DNA of 64,000 nt from Enterococcus crotali. Lineage in GTDB: Bacteria > Bacillota > Bacilli > Lactobacillales > Enterococcaceae. Where the stretch lies: the NCBI RefSeq assembly GCF_000633635.1, contig NZ_AYPQ01000001.1, positions 902,820-966,819 on the forward strand, written 5' to 3'. Shown here piece by piece: positions 1 through 9,449 of the stretch (the first letter of the stretch is position 1; each line of letters opens with the position of its first letter). Under the pieces are notes generated by a model. It was not told where the DNA came from. It did not search any database and was given only the letters and a program-made list of their open reading frames with translations. Position numbers and translations under genes: made by a program.

Positions 1-2
1 CT

Positions 3-164
3 ACTGTTGCCATCATTTCAATATTATCTGTCCCTATGTCAAAAGTTGGTGTTAAATTAATGCTAAAAATTTCTGATAATAATATCAAACGTTATTTTGC
101 GTCGTTCCTAATTACTCTTAGTCTCTATATGATATTCATGGCTGTAAAAGCGTTACTTGACTAA
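3..164 (+). CDS. C-terminal end of a TauE/SafE-like membrane protein (partial)
   Basis: The window opens inside this gene; only about 53 C-terminal codons are present, in the third frame, ending in TAA. The fragment has a proline-containing hydrophobic stretch (ISILSVPMSKVGVKL), a short basic loop and a final membrane segment ending MAVKALLD. This layout fits the C-terminus of the sulfite exporter TauE/SafE (DUF81) permease family. The assignment rests on a short tail and is tentative. A hairpin terminator follows at 205-249. Confidence 0.45.
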   Translation, partial: TVAIISILSVPMSKVGVKLMLKISDNNIKRYFASFLITLSLYMIFMAVKALLD

Positions 165-204
165 TCACAACAATTTGGTATTCATCCTAAATTGTAAAAG
201 CTTT

Positions 205-249
205 GAGCACCTATCGGTCGCTAAATAATTGATTAGTGCTCTAATTTTT
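205..249 (+). terminator. Rho-independent terminator after the TauE/SafE-like gene
   Basis: GAGCAC at 205-210 pairs with GTGCTC at 236-241, extended by TA/TA across a bulge, and is followed by TAATTTTTT. Confidence 0.5.
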
Positions 250-459
250 TAATAGTCGTATGATAAACAATCTTGTATATATACCATTTAGATTGCAGTA
301 AACTGAAACCTGTATTTTATATGGACAAATGTTTCTTCATAAGAAAATAAGAAAAATGAAACTCTTGATAACTTCAATTAAATTGAATTTCTTCTGGATT
401 TATATTTTATTCAATGCCTTGCTCATATTTAATCATCCTTTTTGATTGTTTCGATTTTC

Positions 460-738
460 TTAATTGTTAGTTTTGGAGTATGTTTCTAGTATTGCTAATT
501 CTTTACGTAGTTTCATAGCTACGAAAACTGTAATAACATCAGCAATTGGCTGTGCGAAAATAATGCCATTTTTTCCAAAAATATATGTAAAAATCAAGAT
601 AATTGGTATAAAACAAATTCCTTGTCTACAAATCCCTAATAAAAAGCCCTCTTTTACCTTACCTATTGCTAAAAGAAGTGATGAATATATTGTATAAAAG
701 CCAAATATCATAAATGATAAACCATTTTTTGAAAAACA
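460..738 (-). pseudogene. MATE-family efflux transporter remnant (C-terminal fragment)
   Basis: The open frame from 711 down to 460 encodes 83 residues (FGFYTIYSSLLLAIGKVKEG...) that resemble the last two transmembrane helices of MATE multidrug/Na+ antiporters of the MepA type. Family-like sequence continues upstream in the same frame to about 735 (FSKNGLSF), then meets a stop at 739-741, and no further MATE sequence can be followed. A MATE protein is about 450 residues, so roughly 80% is missing. It lies in a degraded, AT-rich patch with a broken integrase and is most likely a dead remnant. Confidence 0.6.
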
Positions 739-877
739 TCAGATCAGGCGAGCAAATATAAACGACGAAAGATTTTGTAGCAAAGTTAAATATTAACGAG
801 ACGATATTCGGGGAAAAATCTGATTGAAATTAAAAAGTACGATTCTGCAATCTGCATAGTTCGTGCCTCTTATTTTG

Positions 878-886
878 TGATATAAT
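878..886 (+). promoter_or_regulatory. Extended -10 promoter for the small lipoprotein gene
   Basis: TGA-TATAAT at 878-886 is an extended -10 element about 40 bases ahead of the start codon. No good -35 hexamer is visible 17 bases upstream. Confidence 0.4.
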
Positions 887-927
887 CAATTTGTTACAAA
901 TATTAATTTGTGAAATGGGGAGAAATA

Positions 928-1257
928 TTGAAAAGATTAAGTACTATATTAGTAGCGTTGTTTGTAGTTATTGCATTGGTGGGTTGTGGAACTAAAGAAG
1001 TAAAACCAGATTACACTGAAGCAAAAGCAGAAGAAGCTTTAAACAACGGTGAGGATTTGGAAGGTAAAACAGTGAAAATTAAAGTATTAGAGTATGTCCC
1101 AGATGGACCGCTAGGTTATACAATTCAAGCTGGAGAACACCTCAATTTTATTTCTTCGGATAACCCTAAAATAAAAAATGGGGACGAATTAGTAGTCAAG
1201 ATCAAAAAAGTCGAGAATCTAATGGGTTCTTTCATAATCACCTATGATAAAGTATAA
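928..1257 (+). CDS. Small secreted lipoprotein, function unknown
   Basis: The product is a 109-residue lipoprotein. The TTG at 928 is preferred over an in-frame GTG at 910 because GGGGAG at 917-922 sits just ahead of the TTG and would otherwise be inside the gene. The N-terminus is a lipoprotein signal peptide (KRLSTILVALFVVIALVGC) with the lipobox LVGC. The mature part is acidic and beta-rich (KTVKIKVLEYVPD, LNFISSDNPKIKNGDELVVKI), resembling small OB-fold-like lipoproteins common in Lactobacillales. It is monocistronic, with its own promoter and a terminator at 1271. Ligand and role are unknown. Confidence 0.75.
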   Translation: MKRLSTILVALFVVIALVGCGTKEVKPDYTEAKAEEALNNGEDLEGKTVKIKVLEYVPDGPLGYTIQAGEHLNFISSDNPKIKNGDELVVKIKKVENLMGSFIITYDKV

Positions 1258-1270
1258 TTAAAAGATTGTG

Positions 1271-1298
1271 AACACTCTATATTTTTAGAGTGTTTTTT
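1271..1298 (+). terminator. Rho-independent terminator of the lipoprotein gene
   Basis: A perfect 9-bp stem, AACACTCTA (1271-1279) with TAGAGTGTT (1286-1294), is followed by a T run. Confidence 0.85.
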
Positions 1299-1361
1299 AT
1301 AGATTTCAATAAACTATGAAATAAATAAAAAAAGAGTGATACAACAAGGTGGAGAGAATAA

Positions 1362-1860
1362 TTGCCGAACGGTAATTTTAAATACTTTGAGCATTACAAA
1401 GATTCATATAGAGATAAGTAAAAAGGTTCCGTTAATCTAACTAGCAAATCAAAGGTAGCTCAGAAAGAAGCTCACTCTTGAGTACTGTGGACTTGCTAAT
1501 GGCGTGAAAATATAATTGGAAATGATACCTTGTTAGTAAAATAGATACTATTCTAGTTAATAATATTTTGAAGGATTTTCACTACAGTGAAAGAAACTTG
1601 TCAAATAAGTATGTCTCCATTATTAAGTCAAAGCTTAAAAATATTTTTAGCTATGCAGCAAAAAAAAAGGTTACCTTATTGATAATCCCATCGATAAAGT
1701 CGAAATACCATATAAAAGAGATCAAAACTCTTCTAAAAATTAGAGATAAATTTTTAGAAACTGAAGAGTACGAAGAAATTATAGCCATTTCTATGGACCA
1801 CAATAGGCGTTACAGGCTATTGTTCCAGTGGTTATACCTTACAGGAACGAGAGTCTGATC
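1362..1860 (+). pseudogene. Degraded tyrosine integrase of ICE/phage type
   Basis: Three short frames reconstruct an integrase. LPNGNFKYFEHYKDSYRDK (from 1362) and VNLTSKSKVAQKEAH (from about 1432) match the DNA arm-binding N-terminal domain of Tn916/phage-type integrases. The open frame from 1568 gives the core-binding domain (RNLSNKYVSIIKSKLKNIF) and the start of the catalytic domain (FLETEEYEEI...LTGTRV), which stops where the catalytic Arg motif TGxR is reached. At least three frame changes are needed and the rest of the catalytic domain, with the Tyr nucleophile, is missing. It therefore cannot be functional. It lies directly downstream of rplS. Confidence 0.7.
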
Positions 1861-1993
1861 AAACTATATCAAAGGAATTAAAGATAAATAAAAAAAAGAC
1901 ATCGAACTTTTGTAGCCCCCTTGCCCCTTTTCTGCCTCCTTTTACTTTTAAAAAAAATTATTATCAAATCCATATATCAATTAATAAAACAAA

Positions 1994-2027
1994 GCAAAAA
2001 ATAAAACCCCTTGAAAATCAAAGGGTT
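1994..2027 (-). terminator. Rho-independent terminator of rplS
   Basis: AACCCCTT (2005-2012) pairs with AAAGGGTT (2020-2027), with one G-U pair in the minus-strand RNA. An A-rich tract at 1994-2004 gives the U run on the minus strand. Confidence 0.75.
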
Positions 2028-2050
2028 CATTGTTAATCAATAACAAGTTT

Positions 2051-2398
2051 TTAGCGACGGATTTCTTTAATACGAGCTGCTTTACCATGTAATGCACGTA
2101 AGTAATAAAGTTTCGCACGACGAACTTTACCATAGCGTACTACTTCGATTTGAGCAACACGTGGTGTGTGTAATGGGAATGTACGTTCCACACCAACACC
2201 GTTAGAAATTTTACGTACTGTATAAGTTTCGCTGATACCAGCGCCGCGGCGTCCGATAACAACTCCTTCAAATAACTGGATACGTTCGCGTGTTCCTTCG
2301 ACTACTTTCGCATGAACGCGAACAGTGTCTCCAGGACGAAACGCAGGGATATCCGTACGTAATTGTTCTTGTGTTAATTCTTGAATTAATGGATTCAT
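2051..2398 (-). CDS. rplS: 50S ribosomal protein L19
   Basis: This is a 115-residue full-length bL19, an rRNA-binding protein of the large subunit near the 30S/50S interface. The hallmark stretches are present: [28 protein letters not shown] and [13 protein letters not shown]. An AGGAG site precedes the ATG. In many Firmicutes the order is rimM-trmD-rplS on one strand; here a CAT-like gene is inserted between trmD and rplS, and rplS has its own promoter and leader. Confidence 0.97.
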   Translation of the reverse strand: MNPLIQELTQEQLRTDIPAFRPGDTVRVHAKVVEGTRERIQLFEGVVIGRRGAGISETYTVRKISNGVGVERTFPLHTPRVAQIEVVRYGKVRRAKLYYLRALHGKAARIKEIRR

Positions 2399-2483
2399 TC
2401 TTTTTTCTCCTCATTCCAAACATTCTTATGGCAACTGCCACAGCGGAATATCGTAATAGTTGAGCGCTTTGCACTCACTGAAA
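2399..2483 (-). ncRNA. Structured rplS (L19-type) 5' leader
   Basis: The 5' UTR of rplS contains two compact hairpins. GAGTGC-AAA-GCGCTC (around 2462-2476) is a 6-bp stem with one G-U pair, and TGGCAGTTGCCA (around 2429-2440) is a short stem. Leaders of this size before rplS are known as autoregulatory L19 leaders in Bacilli. The structure is seen here; the function is inferred from position. Confidence 0.5.
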
Positions 2484-2484
2484 T

Positions 2485-2513
2485 AGTGTAACATAGGTAT
2501 TCAGAGCTGTAAA
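2485..2513 (-). promoter_or_regulatory. rplS promoter
   Basis: On the minus strand, TTTACA (2508-2513) and TACACT (2485-2490) are separated by exactly 17 bases. Confidence 0.6.
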
Positions 2514-2532
2514 GTAATTTTCTTGATATCTC

Positions 2533-3189
2533 TTAGATAATCGGTTCGATCACAAGATTATCTAAATATCTTTGCAATTGATTGACCAATTTCCCTAAAT
2601 GGATGCCATCAACGAGACGATGATTGACCTGAACAGAATAAGGTAAGACTAAATGATCTCCTTGCTTTTCAAACTTTCCCCAAGTCACTTTTGGTATCGA
2701 ATCATCACGATCCATACTTAATTCATTTCCTAAATTTGTGAAAGAAAACCAAGGTAAACATGAAAATTGAATCATTGTATCTTGTTGATACTTCGATTTT
2801 GGAAAGTAGACTTGTTGAAGTTCACTAGCTTTTTTTGCTTCGTTAGAAAATTCCTTCAAGCTACCTTCAAAATCAAGTGTAACGATATGAAATAGTTCAC
2901 TATTCATTTTTAAATCAGTAAAACTAGGAATCAATCGCTCAAGTAAAACAACCTCTTCCCCACGAATTTTATACCGAAAATTTTCAATAGAATTCATGAC
3001 ATTTGTCGTAGCTCCAATCAAGCCATAATAAAAAGAAATATCGTTACGTTTCACGTACTGATAAAAATGAGTCACATCAATTTGCGTTGTTATGTCATAA
3101 AGAGGGAACACATTATCTCCAGAAAAAAAATCAAAATGTTCTTTACGATCCCAAGTTGTTTGATCAATGACTTTGGCTGGTACGACCAT
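2533..3189 (-). CDS. Chloramphenicol acetyltransferase-like O-acetyltransferase
   Basis: The 218-residue protein has the length and fold signature of type A CATs, trimeric enzymes that move acetyl from acetyl-CoA to a hydroxyl group. The catalytic HxxxDG motif is intact as NHRLVDG (His190, Asp194), although the usual His-His pair is Asn-His. AAAGGAGG at about 3196-3203 fixes the ATG. It starts 36 bases after trmD and may be transcribed with it. Core-genome CAT-like enzymes of this kind are not necessarily resistance determinants; the natural acceptor is unknown. I am sure of the family and not of resistance. Confidence 0.8.
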   Translation of the reverse strand: MVVPAKVIDQTTWDRKEHFDFFSGDNVFPLYDITTQIDVTHFYQYVKRNDISFYYGLIGATTNVMNSIENFRYKIRGEEVVLLERLIPSFTDLKMNSELFHIVTLDFEGSLKEFSNEAKKASELQQVYFPKSKYQQDTMIQFSCLPWFSFTNLGNELSMDRDDSIPKVTWGKFEKQGDHLVLPYSVQVNHRLVDGIHLGKLVNQLQRYLDNLVIEPII

Positions 3190-3225
3190 CCTTAGACCTC
3201 CTTTTAAACTAGAGACAACCTGTTG

Positions 3226-3966
3226 CTATACTTTCTCGTTTCGAATTTCTTCCAACCATTTTTCTTGTTGTTCTGTTAAGTCAACTTTTTCAAGCATATC
3301 TGGTCTACGCTCTAAAGTTCTTCTTAATGATTCTTTTTGCTGCCATTCATCGATTAATTTATGATTTCCGTTGGTAAGTACTTCGGGTACAGTCATCCCC
3401 TTGAATTCAGCAGGACGTGTGTATTGCGGATGTTCAAGCAACCCAGTTGAATGTGAGTCAGTTTGCGCAGATAGTTTATTCCCCAACACATCAGGAAGCA
3501 AACGAACCGTGGCATCGATCATGACCATAGCACCTAACTCTCCACCAGTTAAAACATAATCCCCTAATGAAACTTCATCCGTAACCAATGAACGAATCCG
3601 CTCATCGTATCCTTCGTAATGACCACAGATAAAAACCAAATGCTCTTCTTCGGAAAACTCTTCCGCCATTTTCTGGTCAAATCGTTTACCAGCTGGATCT
3701 AGTAAAATCACACGTTTTTTAGTTTCCGGAGAACCTTCTTCAATTCTTCGTAAATTATCATAAATCGGCTGCACTTTTAAAAGCATCCCAGCGCCACCGC
3801 CATAAGGATAATCATCAACCGACTGATGCTTATTATCTGAATGATCCCGGAAATTAGATACATTGATTTCCAGTAAGTTTTTATCTACAGCTTTCCCAAT
3901 GATCGATTCTCCCATCGGCCCTTCAAACATTCTTGGAAAAAGCGTCAATACATCAATTTTCATCAT
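3226..3966 (-). CDS. trmD: tRNA (guanine-37-N1)-methyltransferase
   Basis: TrmD methylates G37 next to the anticodon of tRNAs reading CNN codons, using S-adenosylmethionine, and prevents +1 frameshifting. The 246-residue protein has the SPOUT knot sequences [15 protein letters not shown] and the loop [11 protein letters not shown], with the C-terminal tRNA-binding domain. It overlaps the end of rimM by 14 bases (ATGATGAAAATTGATGAT), a coupled arrangement. Either of two adjacent ATGs could be used; the first gives better spacing from AGAAGG. Confidence 0.97.
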   Translation of the reverse strand: MMKIDVLTLFPRMFEGPMGESIIGKAVDKNLLEINVSNFRDHSDNKHQSVDDYPYGGGAGMLLKVQPIYDNLRRIEEGSPETKKRVILLDPAGKRFDQKMAEEFSEEEHLVFICGHYEGYDERIRSLVTDEVSLGDYVLTGGELGAMVMIDATVRLLPDVLGNKLSAQTDSHSTGLLEHPQYTRPAEFKGMTVPEVLTNGNHKLIDEWQQKESLRRTLERRPDMLEKVDLTEQQEKWLEEIRNEKV

Positions 3967-4477
3967 CGATCAAGCCTTCTGGAATTTCTACACGAACGAT
4001 TCCTTCTTCTAAATCAACAGATTTAACAACAGATTCAATATAAGGGATCAAAACATCTTTTTTCTTTGGTCTTTGAACAACCCAGACATCATTAGCACCT
4101 GGTGAAAGAATTTCTTTGATTTTTCCTAGTTCTTCGCCATTTTCGTCAATAACAGTCAAGCCAATGATCTCGTGATAGTAAAACTCATCTCCAGGTAGAT
4201 CTTTCAACTCGTCTTTCGACACTTTCAAAATTCCATCACGATATTTCTCGACATCATTAATTGAAAAATGATCTTCAAATGTTACAATATCAAAATTTTT
4301 ATGTTTGCGATGAGTTTTGATCGTTAATTCGATTGGCGCCTTTTTTTCTTGAAATAATGTCAAAACTGATCCTTTTTTATAGCGTAGTTCTGGAAAATCT
4401 GTTTGAGAAATTACACGTACTTCCCCTTTTAAGCCTTGGGTATTGACGATTTTCCCAACATTTAAATATTCAGTCAC
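3953..4477 (-). CDS. rimM: Ribosome maturation factor RimM
   Basis: RimM (174 aa) binds S19 and helps the 30S head mature. The N-terminal RimM domain ([18 protein letters not shown]) and the C-terminal PRC barrel ([11 protein letters not shown]...GANDVWVV...LIPYIESVV) are both complete. It forms a two-gene unit with trmD. Confidence 0.96.
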   Translation of the reverse strand: MTEYLNVGKIVNTQGLKGEVRVISQTDFPELRYKKGSVLTLFQEKKAPIELTIKTHRKHKNFDIVTFEDHFSINDVEKYRDGILKVSKDELKDLPGDEFYYHEIIGLTVIDENGEELGKIKEILSPGANDVWVVQRPKKKDVLIPYIESVVKSVDLEEGIVRVEIPEGLIDDEN

Positions 4478-4552
4478 TTAAAACCCTCATTTCAAAATTT
4501 TAGTCTTGTTTATTCTACCATTTCTATAGGCTGAATTCTATTATATATACAT

Positions 4553-4590
4553 AAAAAGAAAGCCATTCAATGAAGAATCGCTTTCTTTTT
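4553..4590 (-). terminator. Terminator of mntH
   Basis: A perfect 11-bp stem, AAAAAGAAAGC (4553-4563) with GCTTTCTTTTT (4580-4590), lies just after the mntH stop, with a U run on the minus strand. Confidence 0.85.
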
Positions 4591-4596
4591 AACTTT

Positions 4597-5964
4597 CTAT
4601 GCGTTGACACCTGTTAATGTTCCGTAAATTAAGAACAAATTCAAAGCCGTCAATACAATCGCGATGATCCATGCCAGAACTTTTACCCACATTGGATTAG
4701 CAAATTTGCCCATGATTTTTTTATCACTCGTATACATCGTCAATGGAATAATCGAGATTGGTAAAGCGATACTTAAAAATACTTGGGTATACAACAACAA
4801 ATCTTCCACCGCGGACTCTCTACCGCCGTATATAATCACGCAAACGATTACTGGAACGATCGCAATCAGACGTGTTACAACTCTACGCATCCATAGCGGC
4901 ATTTTCAAATGAATAAAGCCTTCCATCACAATTTGTCCTGAAAGTGTCCCAGTGATCGTTGAATTTTGTCCAGAAGCAAGTAAAGCAATAGCAAATAAAA
5001 TACTTAAAACTGGACTGGCAATATTTCCTACAATATCAGGATTTTTCAACGCATCAAACAAATCAACAAACTTCCCTAGATCACTATTTGTGCCATAAAA
5101 TAAAGCACCACCCAAAATCAACAATAAACAATTCACGATAAAAGCCACCGTTAATTGAATATTTGAATCCCAAATTGTAAAACGAATCGCTTTGGCCTTT
5201 TCCTTGTCATCGTTACGATCAAACTTTCTTGCTTGAGCAATGGAAGAATGCAAATATAGATTATGCGGCATAACTGTAGCACCTACAATTCCTAGCGCTA
5301 AAAACAACATTGATTTATCACTAGCAATCCGAGTATCAGGAATAAAGCCTCGCAATACTTCCCCAATATTCGGATCAGCAAGAGCAACCTCGTAAGCAAA
5401 AACAAAAAAGATAACAGCAATCAAACAGGCTACAATTGCTTCAATTTTTCTAAAGCCTAATTTTGTCAAAAGTAACAGTAATAAAACATCAAAGGTTGTA
5501 ATCAATACACCGATCAATAGTGGAAAGCCAAACAGTAATTGTAAGGCTACCGCTCCACCAATTACTTCAGCAATATCTGTTGCCATGATCGCAAGTTCTG
5601 TAATGATCCATAAAACAAAACCCGTTTTTTTGCTTGTATGCTCTCTGGTCGCCTGAGCTAGGTCTCTACCTGTCACAATTCCTAATTTAGCGGCCATACT
5701 TTGGAGCAACATTGCAATCAAGCTTGATAATAAGATGACACTTAACAAAGCATATTTATATTCTGCACCACCAGCGATCGATGTAATCCAGTTTCCAGGA
5801 TCCATATAGCCAACTGCTACAAGTGCTCCTGGTCCGCTATAAGCCATCAATGTTCGCCAAAAGCTAGCATTTTTTGGAACATCAACTGTATTGTTGATTT
5901 CTTCTAAACTAGGGCCATTTGCATATTCCAACAACTTTTCTGCTTCATTTTTCTCTTCTTTCAT
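4597..5964 (-). CDS. mntH: Nramp-family Mn2+/Fe2+ transporter
   Basis: The 455-residue, 11-helix membrane protein is a proton-coupled divalent metal importer. The metal-binding motif of helix 1 is present as DPGN (residues 55-58), followed by the family pattern in helix 6 as [10 protein letters not shown], with its metal-contacting Met. It is monocistronic and convergent with nothing, with a strong terminator. A DtxR/MntR-type inverted repeat at 6013-6028 lies upstream, so repression by Mn2+ through an MntR/EfaR-like protein is likely. Enterococci often carry two such genes; which paralogue this is cannot be told here. Confidence 0.93.
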   Translation of the reverse strand: MKEEKNEAEKLLEYANGPSLEEINNTVDVPKNASFWRTLMAYSGPGALVAVGYMDPGNWITSIAGGAEYKYALLSVILLSSLIAMLLQSMAAKLGIVTGRDLAQATREHTSKKTGFVLWIITELAIMATDIAEVIGGAVALQLLFGFPLLIGVLITTFDVLLLLLLTKLGFRKIEAIVACLIAVIFFVFAYEVALADPNIGEVLRGFIPDTRIASDKSMLFLALGIVGATVMPHNLYLHSSIAQARKFDRNDDKEKAKAIRFTIWDSNIQLTVAFIVNCLLLILGGALFYGTNSDLGKFVDLFDALKNPDIVGNIASPVLSILFAIALLASGQNSTITGTLSGQIVMEGFIHLKMPLWMRRVVTRLIAIVPVIVCVIIYGGRESAVEDLLLYTQVFLSIALPISIIPLTMYTSDKKIMGKFANPMWVKVLAWIIAIVLTALNLFLIYGTLTGVNA

Positions 5965-6012
5965 GTTTATCCTTCTTCCAACTATAAATCATCAGGTTTA
6001 TATTATTATATT

Positions 6013-6028
6013 TTTAGGTACACCTTAA
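6013..6028. promoter_or_regulatory. Candidate MntR/EfaR (DtxR-family) operator of mntH
   Basis: TTTAGGTACACCTTAA is a near-palindrome of the TTAGGTnnACCTAA type bound by Mn-responsive DtxR-family repressors. It lies about 50 bases upstream of the mntH start, overlapping the region where the promoter should be (TATAAT runs at about 6001-6012 on the minus strand). Confidence 0.5.
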
Positions 6029-6253
6029 TCCTTAAAACAATTATAATCCTCTCATTGTTGCTTGTAAATAGGAAACACTTAGTTATTTTTTCAATTAGGG
6101 CTAAAGTAGGATGTTTTTAACTGCGATTCTTTGTATAATAATTTTATCAGATTGGTTCTTACAACTTTGTTCGTCAAAATCGATAAATAACAATGGTAAA
6201 ATAATAGGAAGACTTTTATAATAAAGATAGTTAATTTTAAGGAGATGATACAC

Positions 6254-6853
6254 ATGAGCATCGCGCTTTCAAGAAAAATTATTAACTGCATTTCAATCGT
6301 AGGAATCATCGCAACGATTTCTGTAACGATTTATTTTATGCGATTAGGTGTTTTTAAGGATGTAGACGCGTTGAGAGGGTTAGTCGGTGACTCAGTCATC
6401 TTAGGACCTGTACTGTTTATTTTGGTGCAGATCGTTCAAGTTGTTATTCCAATCATTCCAGGCGGCATCAGTTGTGCTGCAGGTGTTTTGATTTTTGGTC
6501 CTTTGGCTGGATTCATTTATAATTACGTGGGTATTGCGATCGGCTCTGTCATCATATTCATGTTAGGCCGCCAATACGGTAAACCATTTATCTTAAGTTT
6601 AGTTAGTGATAAGACTTATAATAAGTACATTGGTTGGTTGGATAACGAAAAACGTTTTGAGCGCCTATTCGCCTTAGCAATTTTTCTTCCGATCGCACCA
6701 GATGATGCGCTTTGTTTAATGGCTGGTTTAACCAAAATGTCACTAAAGAAATTTACTTTGATCATTATTTTAGCAAAACCTGCGTCAATTTTCTTATATA
6801 GCTTAGCTTTGATATATGGTGGTACTTATTTAAACGGTTTGCTAGGATTTTAA
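6254..6853 (+). CDS. TVP38/TMEM64 (DedA-like) family membrane protein
   Basis: The 199-residue protein has about five hydrophobic segments and the family signature YNYVGIAIGSVIIFMLGRQYG (G-x3-G ... F-x-x-GR-x-x-G). VTT-domain proteins of this type are linked to lipid scrambling or membrane homeostasis. The ATG at 6254 is chosen because AAGGAG at 6239-6244 runs directly into an earlier in-frame ATG at 6245, which is too close to be used. The exact substrate is unknown. Confidence 0.85.
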   Translation: MSIALSRKIINCISIVGIIATISVTIYFMRLGVFKDVDALRGLVGDSVILGPVLFILVQIVQVVIPIIPGGISCAAGVLIFGPLAGFIYNYVGIAIGSVIIFMLGRQYGKPFILSLVSDKTYNKYIGWLDNEKRFERLFALAIFLPIAPDDALCLMAGLTKMSLKKFTLIIILAKPASIFLYSLALIYGGTYLNGLLGF

Positions 6854-6939
6854 AATAAAAAATTATATAATAAAGACTTGAATGGGATGCTTTCGTGTCC
6901 TATTTTCTTTTTTCAATTTACATAAGGGTGGAATAATTC

Positions 6940-8742
6940 ATGAAATACCTAAAAAATAGTGTTAAAAATCTAATCGACTTTTTTGCTGGCACTTCAGCCT
7001 ATCTTCGTGATGTCTTGTTGATGCACGGCTTTATGCTTTTCATTTTGCTCCCTCTTTTAGCTAGCTCTACCCGTTTTATTTTAAAGCGGGGAAATATCAA
7101 TTATCTGTCATATGATACACTTCCAATAATTTTTGCAAAGCATCCTGGTGTGTTAATTGCTTTGATCATTGTATTATTGGCGATTGTGATCAGTGTGTTT
7201 TTTGAGTTTACCTTTTTATTGTTAAGTATTTTTTTCATTAAAAAAAAGCAGCCGATTTCTCTAACAAACTTGTTAAAAGGAACGTTACTTCAGCTTAAAA
7301 AAATTCGTTTCAGTACCATACTATTCTTCTTATTTTATTTTTTCTTAGTTTTACCGCTTAGTGGTTTAGGTTTTAATTCAGATTTATTGGCAAAAATAAA
7401 AATTCCAGCGTTTATAATGGATTTCATTTTTGCTAATCGCGTAACTATTATTGCCTTGGTTCTTTTGGGCTATCTACTCTTTTTCTATCTTTCTATCCGT
7501 TTGATTTTTGCATTACCTGAAATGATTTTAAGAGATGTACCCTTTCGTCAAGCAGTCAAAGAAAGCTGGCGTTCAACGAAAAATCACTTCTTTAGGATTC
7601 TTGGGCAGTTTATCGTGATTGGCGGAAGTATTCTACTGGTTTTTATTCTGAGTACTACCCTGATTCTTAGTGCTCAAGCAATTATTGAAACGACATTTCC
7701 TAGTTATGCTTTAGTCAGTGCAGTCGTTGCAATGACACTTTTACAGTTTATTTTACTGCTTAATATTATCTTCTCAACTGTAGGAATTTTTTATATTACA
7801 ATCGATTATATGGACGATGAGGGGTTCTTACCTGACTTACCTCAATGGTTTTTCACTCAACCTACACAGCAGAAAAAAGAATGGACTGCTCTAAAAGTTA
7901 GCGGATTTGCCTTTATTGCAGTGATTTTTGGGATTGGCGTTGGTACTTACAACACTGATTTCCTAAGTAAGCCTTCCGTGACAGAGCCGTTAACATTCTC
8001 TCACAGAGGGGTTGACGCAAATAATGGTGTGCAAAACACTTTGCCTGCTCTTGAAAAAACAAGCGCAGAGCATCCTAACTATATCGAGATGGATGTTCAA
8101 GAAACCAAAGACAAACAATTTGTAGTCATGCATGACTTTAATTTGAAAAAACTTACTGGTGTGGATAAAAGGCCTAATCAATTGACCTTAACCGAATTGA
8201 CTAAATTAACTGCTAGGGAAAATGGAATGGAAGCAAAAGTGTGTTCCTTTGATGAGTACTTAGCCAAAGCCAAAGAGCTAAACCAAAAGCTACTGATCGA
8301 GATCAAGACTACACCACAAGACAGCCCAGATTTAGTTGAACATTTCATTGAAAAATACCGTTCGATCATTTTATCAGAAAAGCATATTATTCAAACGTTA
8401 ACTTTTAGCACAGCAACAGAACTAAAAGAAAAAGAACCTGACTTTTATGTTGGCTATATTCTTCCATTTAATATTGTAGGGCCACCCGTTTCAAATGTGG
8501 ACTTTTTTACAATGGAGTATACAACTTTAAATCGAAATTTCATCAATGCTGCACATAATGATGGCAAAAAAGTTTATGCTTGGACTATCAATGATGAAGA
8601 TACAATGACGCGGATGATGTTTTACGGTGTGGATGGAATTGTCACAGATGAGTTAAAACTGCTCAATGAAACAATCAAAACGGATTTAGATGAACTGACT
8701 TATTCAGATAAACTGTTTCATTTCGTTATAGGAATCGGTTAA
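6940..8742 (+). CDS. Membrane-anchored glycerophosphodiester phosphodiesterase
   Basis: Residues 1 to about 340 form a multi-helix membrane domain of the kind fused to GDPDs in Firmicutes. Residues from about 350 form a GDPD TIM barrel that hydrolyses glycerophosphodiesters or lipoteichoic-acid-like glycerol phosphate chains to glycerol 3-phosphate. Catalytic His is in FSHRGV, and the metal-site residues are in YIEMDVQ and the second His in VVMHDFNLKKLTG. The usual PENT is GVQNT, so the Glu of that motif is Gln; this also occurs in related membrane-fused members as far as I recall. GGGTGG precedes the ATG. It ends in a bidirectional terminator. Confidence 0.9.
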   Translation: MKYLKNSVKNLIDFFAGTSAYLRDVLLMHGFMLFILLPLLASSTRFILKRGNINYLSYDTLPIIFAKHPGVLIALIIVLLAIVISVFFEFTFLLLSIFFIKKKQPISLTNLLKGTLLQLKKIRFSTILFFLFYFFLVLPLSGLGFNSDLLAKIKIPAFIMDFIFANRVTIIALVLLGYLLFFYLSIRLIFALPEMILRDVPFRQAVKESWRSTKNHFFRILGQFIVIGGSILLVFILSTTLILSAQAIIETTFPSYALVSAVVAMTLLQFILLLNIIFSTVGIFYITIDYMDDEGFLPDLPQWFFTQPTQQKKEWTALKVSGFAFIAVIFGIGVGTYNTDFLSKPSVTEPLTFSHRGVDANNGVQNTLPALEKTSAEHPNYIEMDVQETKDKQFVVMHDFNLKKLTGVDKRPNQLTLTELTKLTARENGMEAKVCSFDEYLAKAKELNQKLLIEIKTTPQDSPDLVEHFIEKYRSIILSEKHIIQTLTFSTATELKEKEPDFYVGYILPFNIVGPPVSNVDFFTMEYTTLNRNFINAAHNDGKKVYAWTINDEDTMTRMMFYGVDGIVTDELKLLNETIKTDLDELTYSDKLFHFVIGIG

Positions 8743-8746
8743 AAAG

Positions 8747-8794
8747 ATAAATAGAGTGACGTAAACGATAAATTGTCTACGTCACTCTATTTAT
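8747..8794. terminator. Bidirectional terminator between GDPD and nth
   Basis: A perfect 17-bp stem, 8747-8763 with 8778-8794 (core TAGAGTGACGTA), has a 14-base loop and AT-rich flanks on both sides. The right arm includes the nth stop codon. Confidence 0.85.
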
Positions 8795-9438
8795 TTTGAA
8801 TTCATTCGTGTTTTGCCCTCTTGGCACATATAAAGAAGCGGACAGATATCACATTTAGGATTACGCGCTAAGCAATGATAGCGTCCAAAAAAAATCATCG
8901 TATGATGGGTTTTTACCCATAATTCTTTAGGAATTTTTCTCATCAATGTTTGTTCAACTTCCATGACATTAGCATCTAATTTGCAGATCCGTAAACGCTT
9001 TGACACTCGTTCAACATGGGTATCAACTGCAATTGCTGGTTCACCAAAAGCATCCCCCATCACCACATTAGCTGTTTTACGACCAACGCCTGGCAAAGAA
9101 ACTAGTTCTTCTCGAGTTTCAGGTACTTTTCCATCAAATTGATCTAGCAATTGAGCGGCACACGCTTTAATATTCTTGGCTTTATTTCGATACAGACCGA
9201 TTGTTTTGATTTTTTGAATAATCTCATCTATCGGGGCTGCCGCCAGTGCCTCAGGGGTTGGATAGGCCGCAAATAATGCAGGTGTTGCTTTATTCACAGA
9301 AACATCCGTTGCTTGAGCACTTAAAATAACAGCGATTAATAGTTGGAATGGACTTTTATGGGTCAATTCACATGCAGCTTCCGGGAACATATCATACATG
9401 ATTTCTATAGCTTCCATTGTTTTTTCTTTGGAAAGCAT
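8791..9438 (-). CDS. nth: Endonuclease III
   Basis: This base-excision repair glycosylase/AP lyase removes oxidised pyrimidines. In the 215-residue protein the helix-hairpin-helix LPGVGRKTANVV carries catalytic Lys121, Asp139 is in VDTHV, and the [4Fe-4S] cluster ligands follow the C-x6-C-x2-C-x5-C pattern (CLARNPKCDICPLLYMC). AGGAGG precedes the ATG. It follows dnaD closely, the standard dnaD-nth pair of Firmicutes. Confidence 0.96.
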   Translation of the reverse strand: MLSKEKTMEAIEIMYDMFPEAACELTHKSPFQLLIAVILSAQATDVSVNKATPALFAAYPTPEALAAAPIDEIIQKIKTIGLYRNKAKNIKACAAQLLDQFDGKVPETREELVSLPGVGRKTANVVMGDAFGEPAIAVDTHVERVSKRLRICKLDANVMEVEQTLMRKIPKELWVKTHHTMIFFGRYHCLARNPKCDICPLLYMCQEGKTRMNSK

Positions 9439-9449
9439 TTATCTACCTC

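Noticed and set aside
2533-3189. Acquired chloramphenicol resistance gene
   Set aside because: It is a CAT-like core-genome gene in the trmD-rplS neighbourhood without mobile flanks; the family is clear but resistance cannot be claimed.
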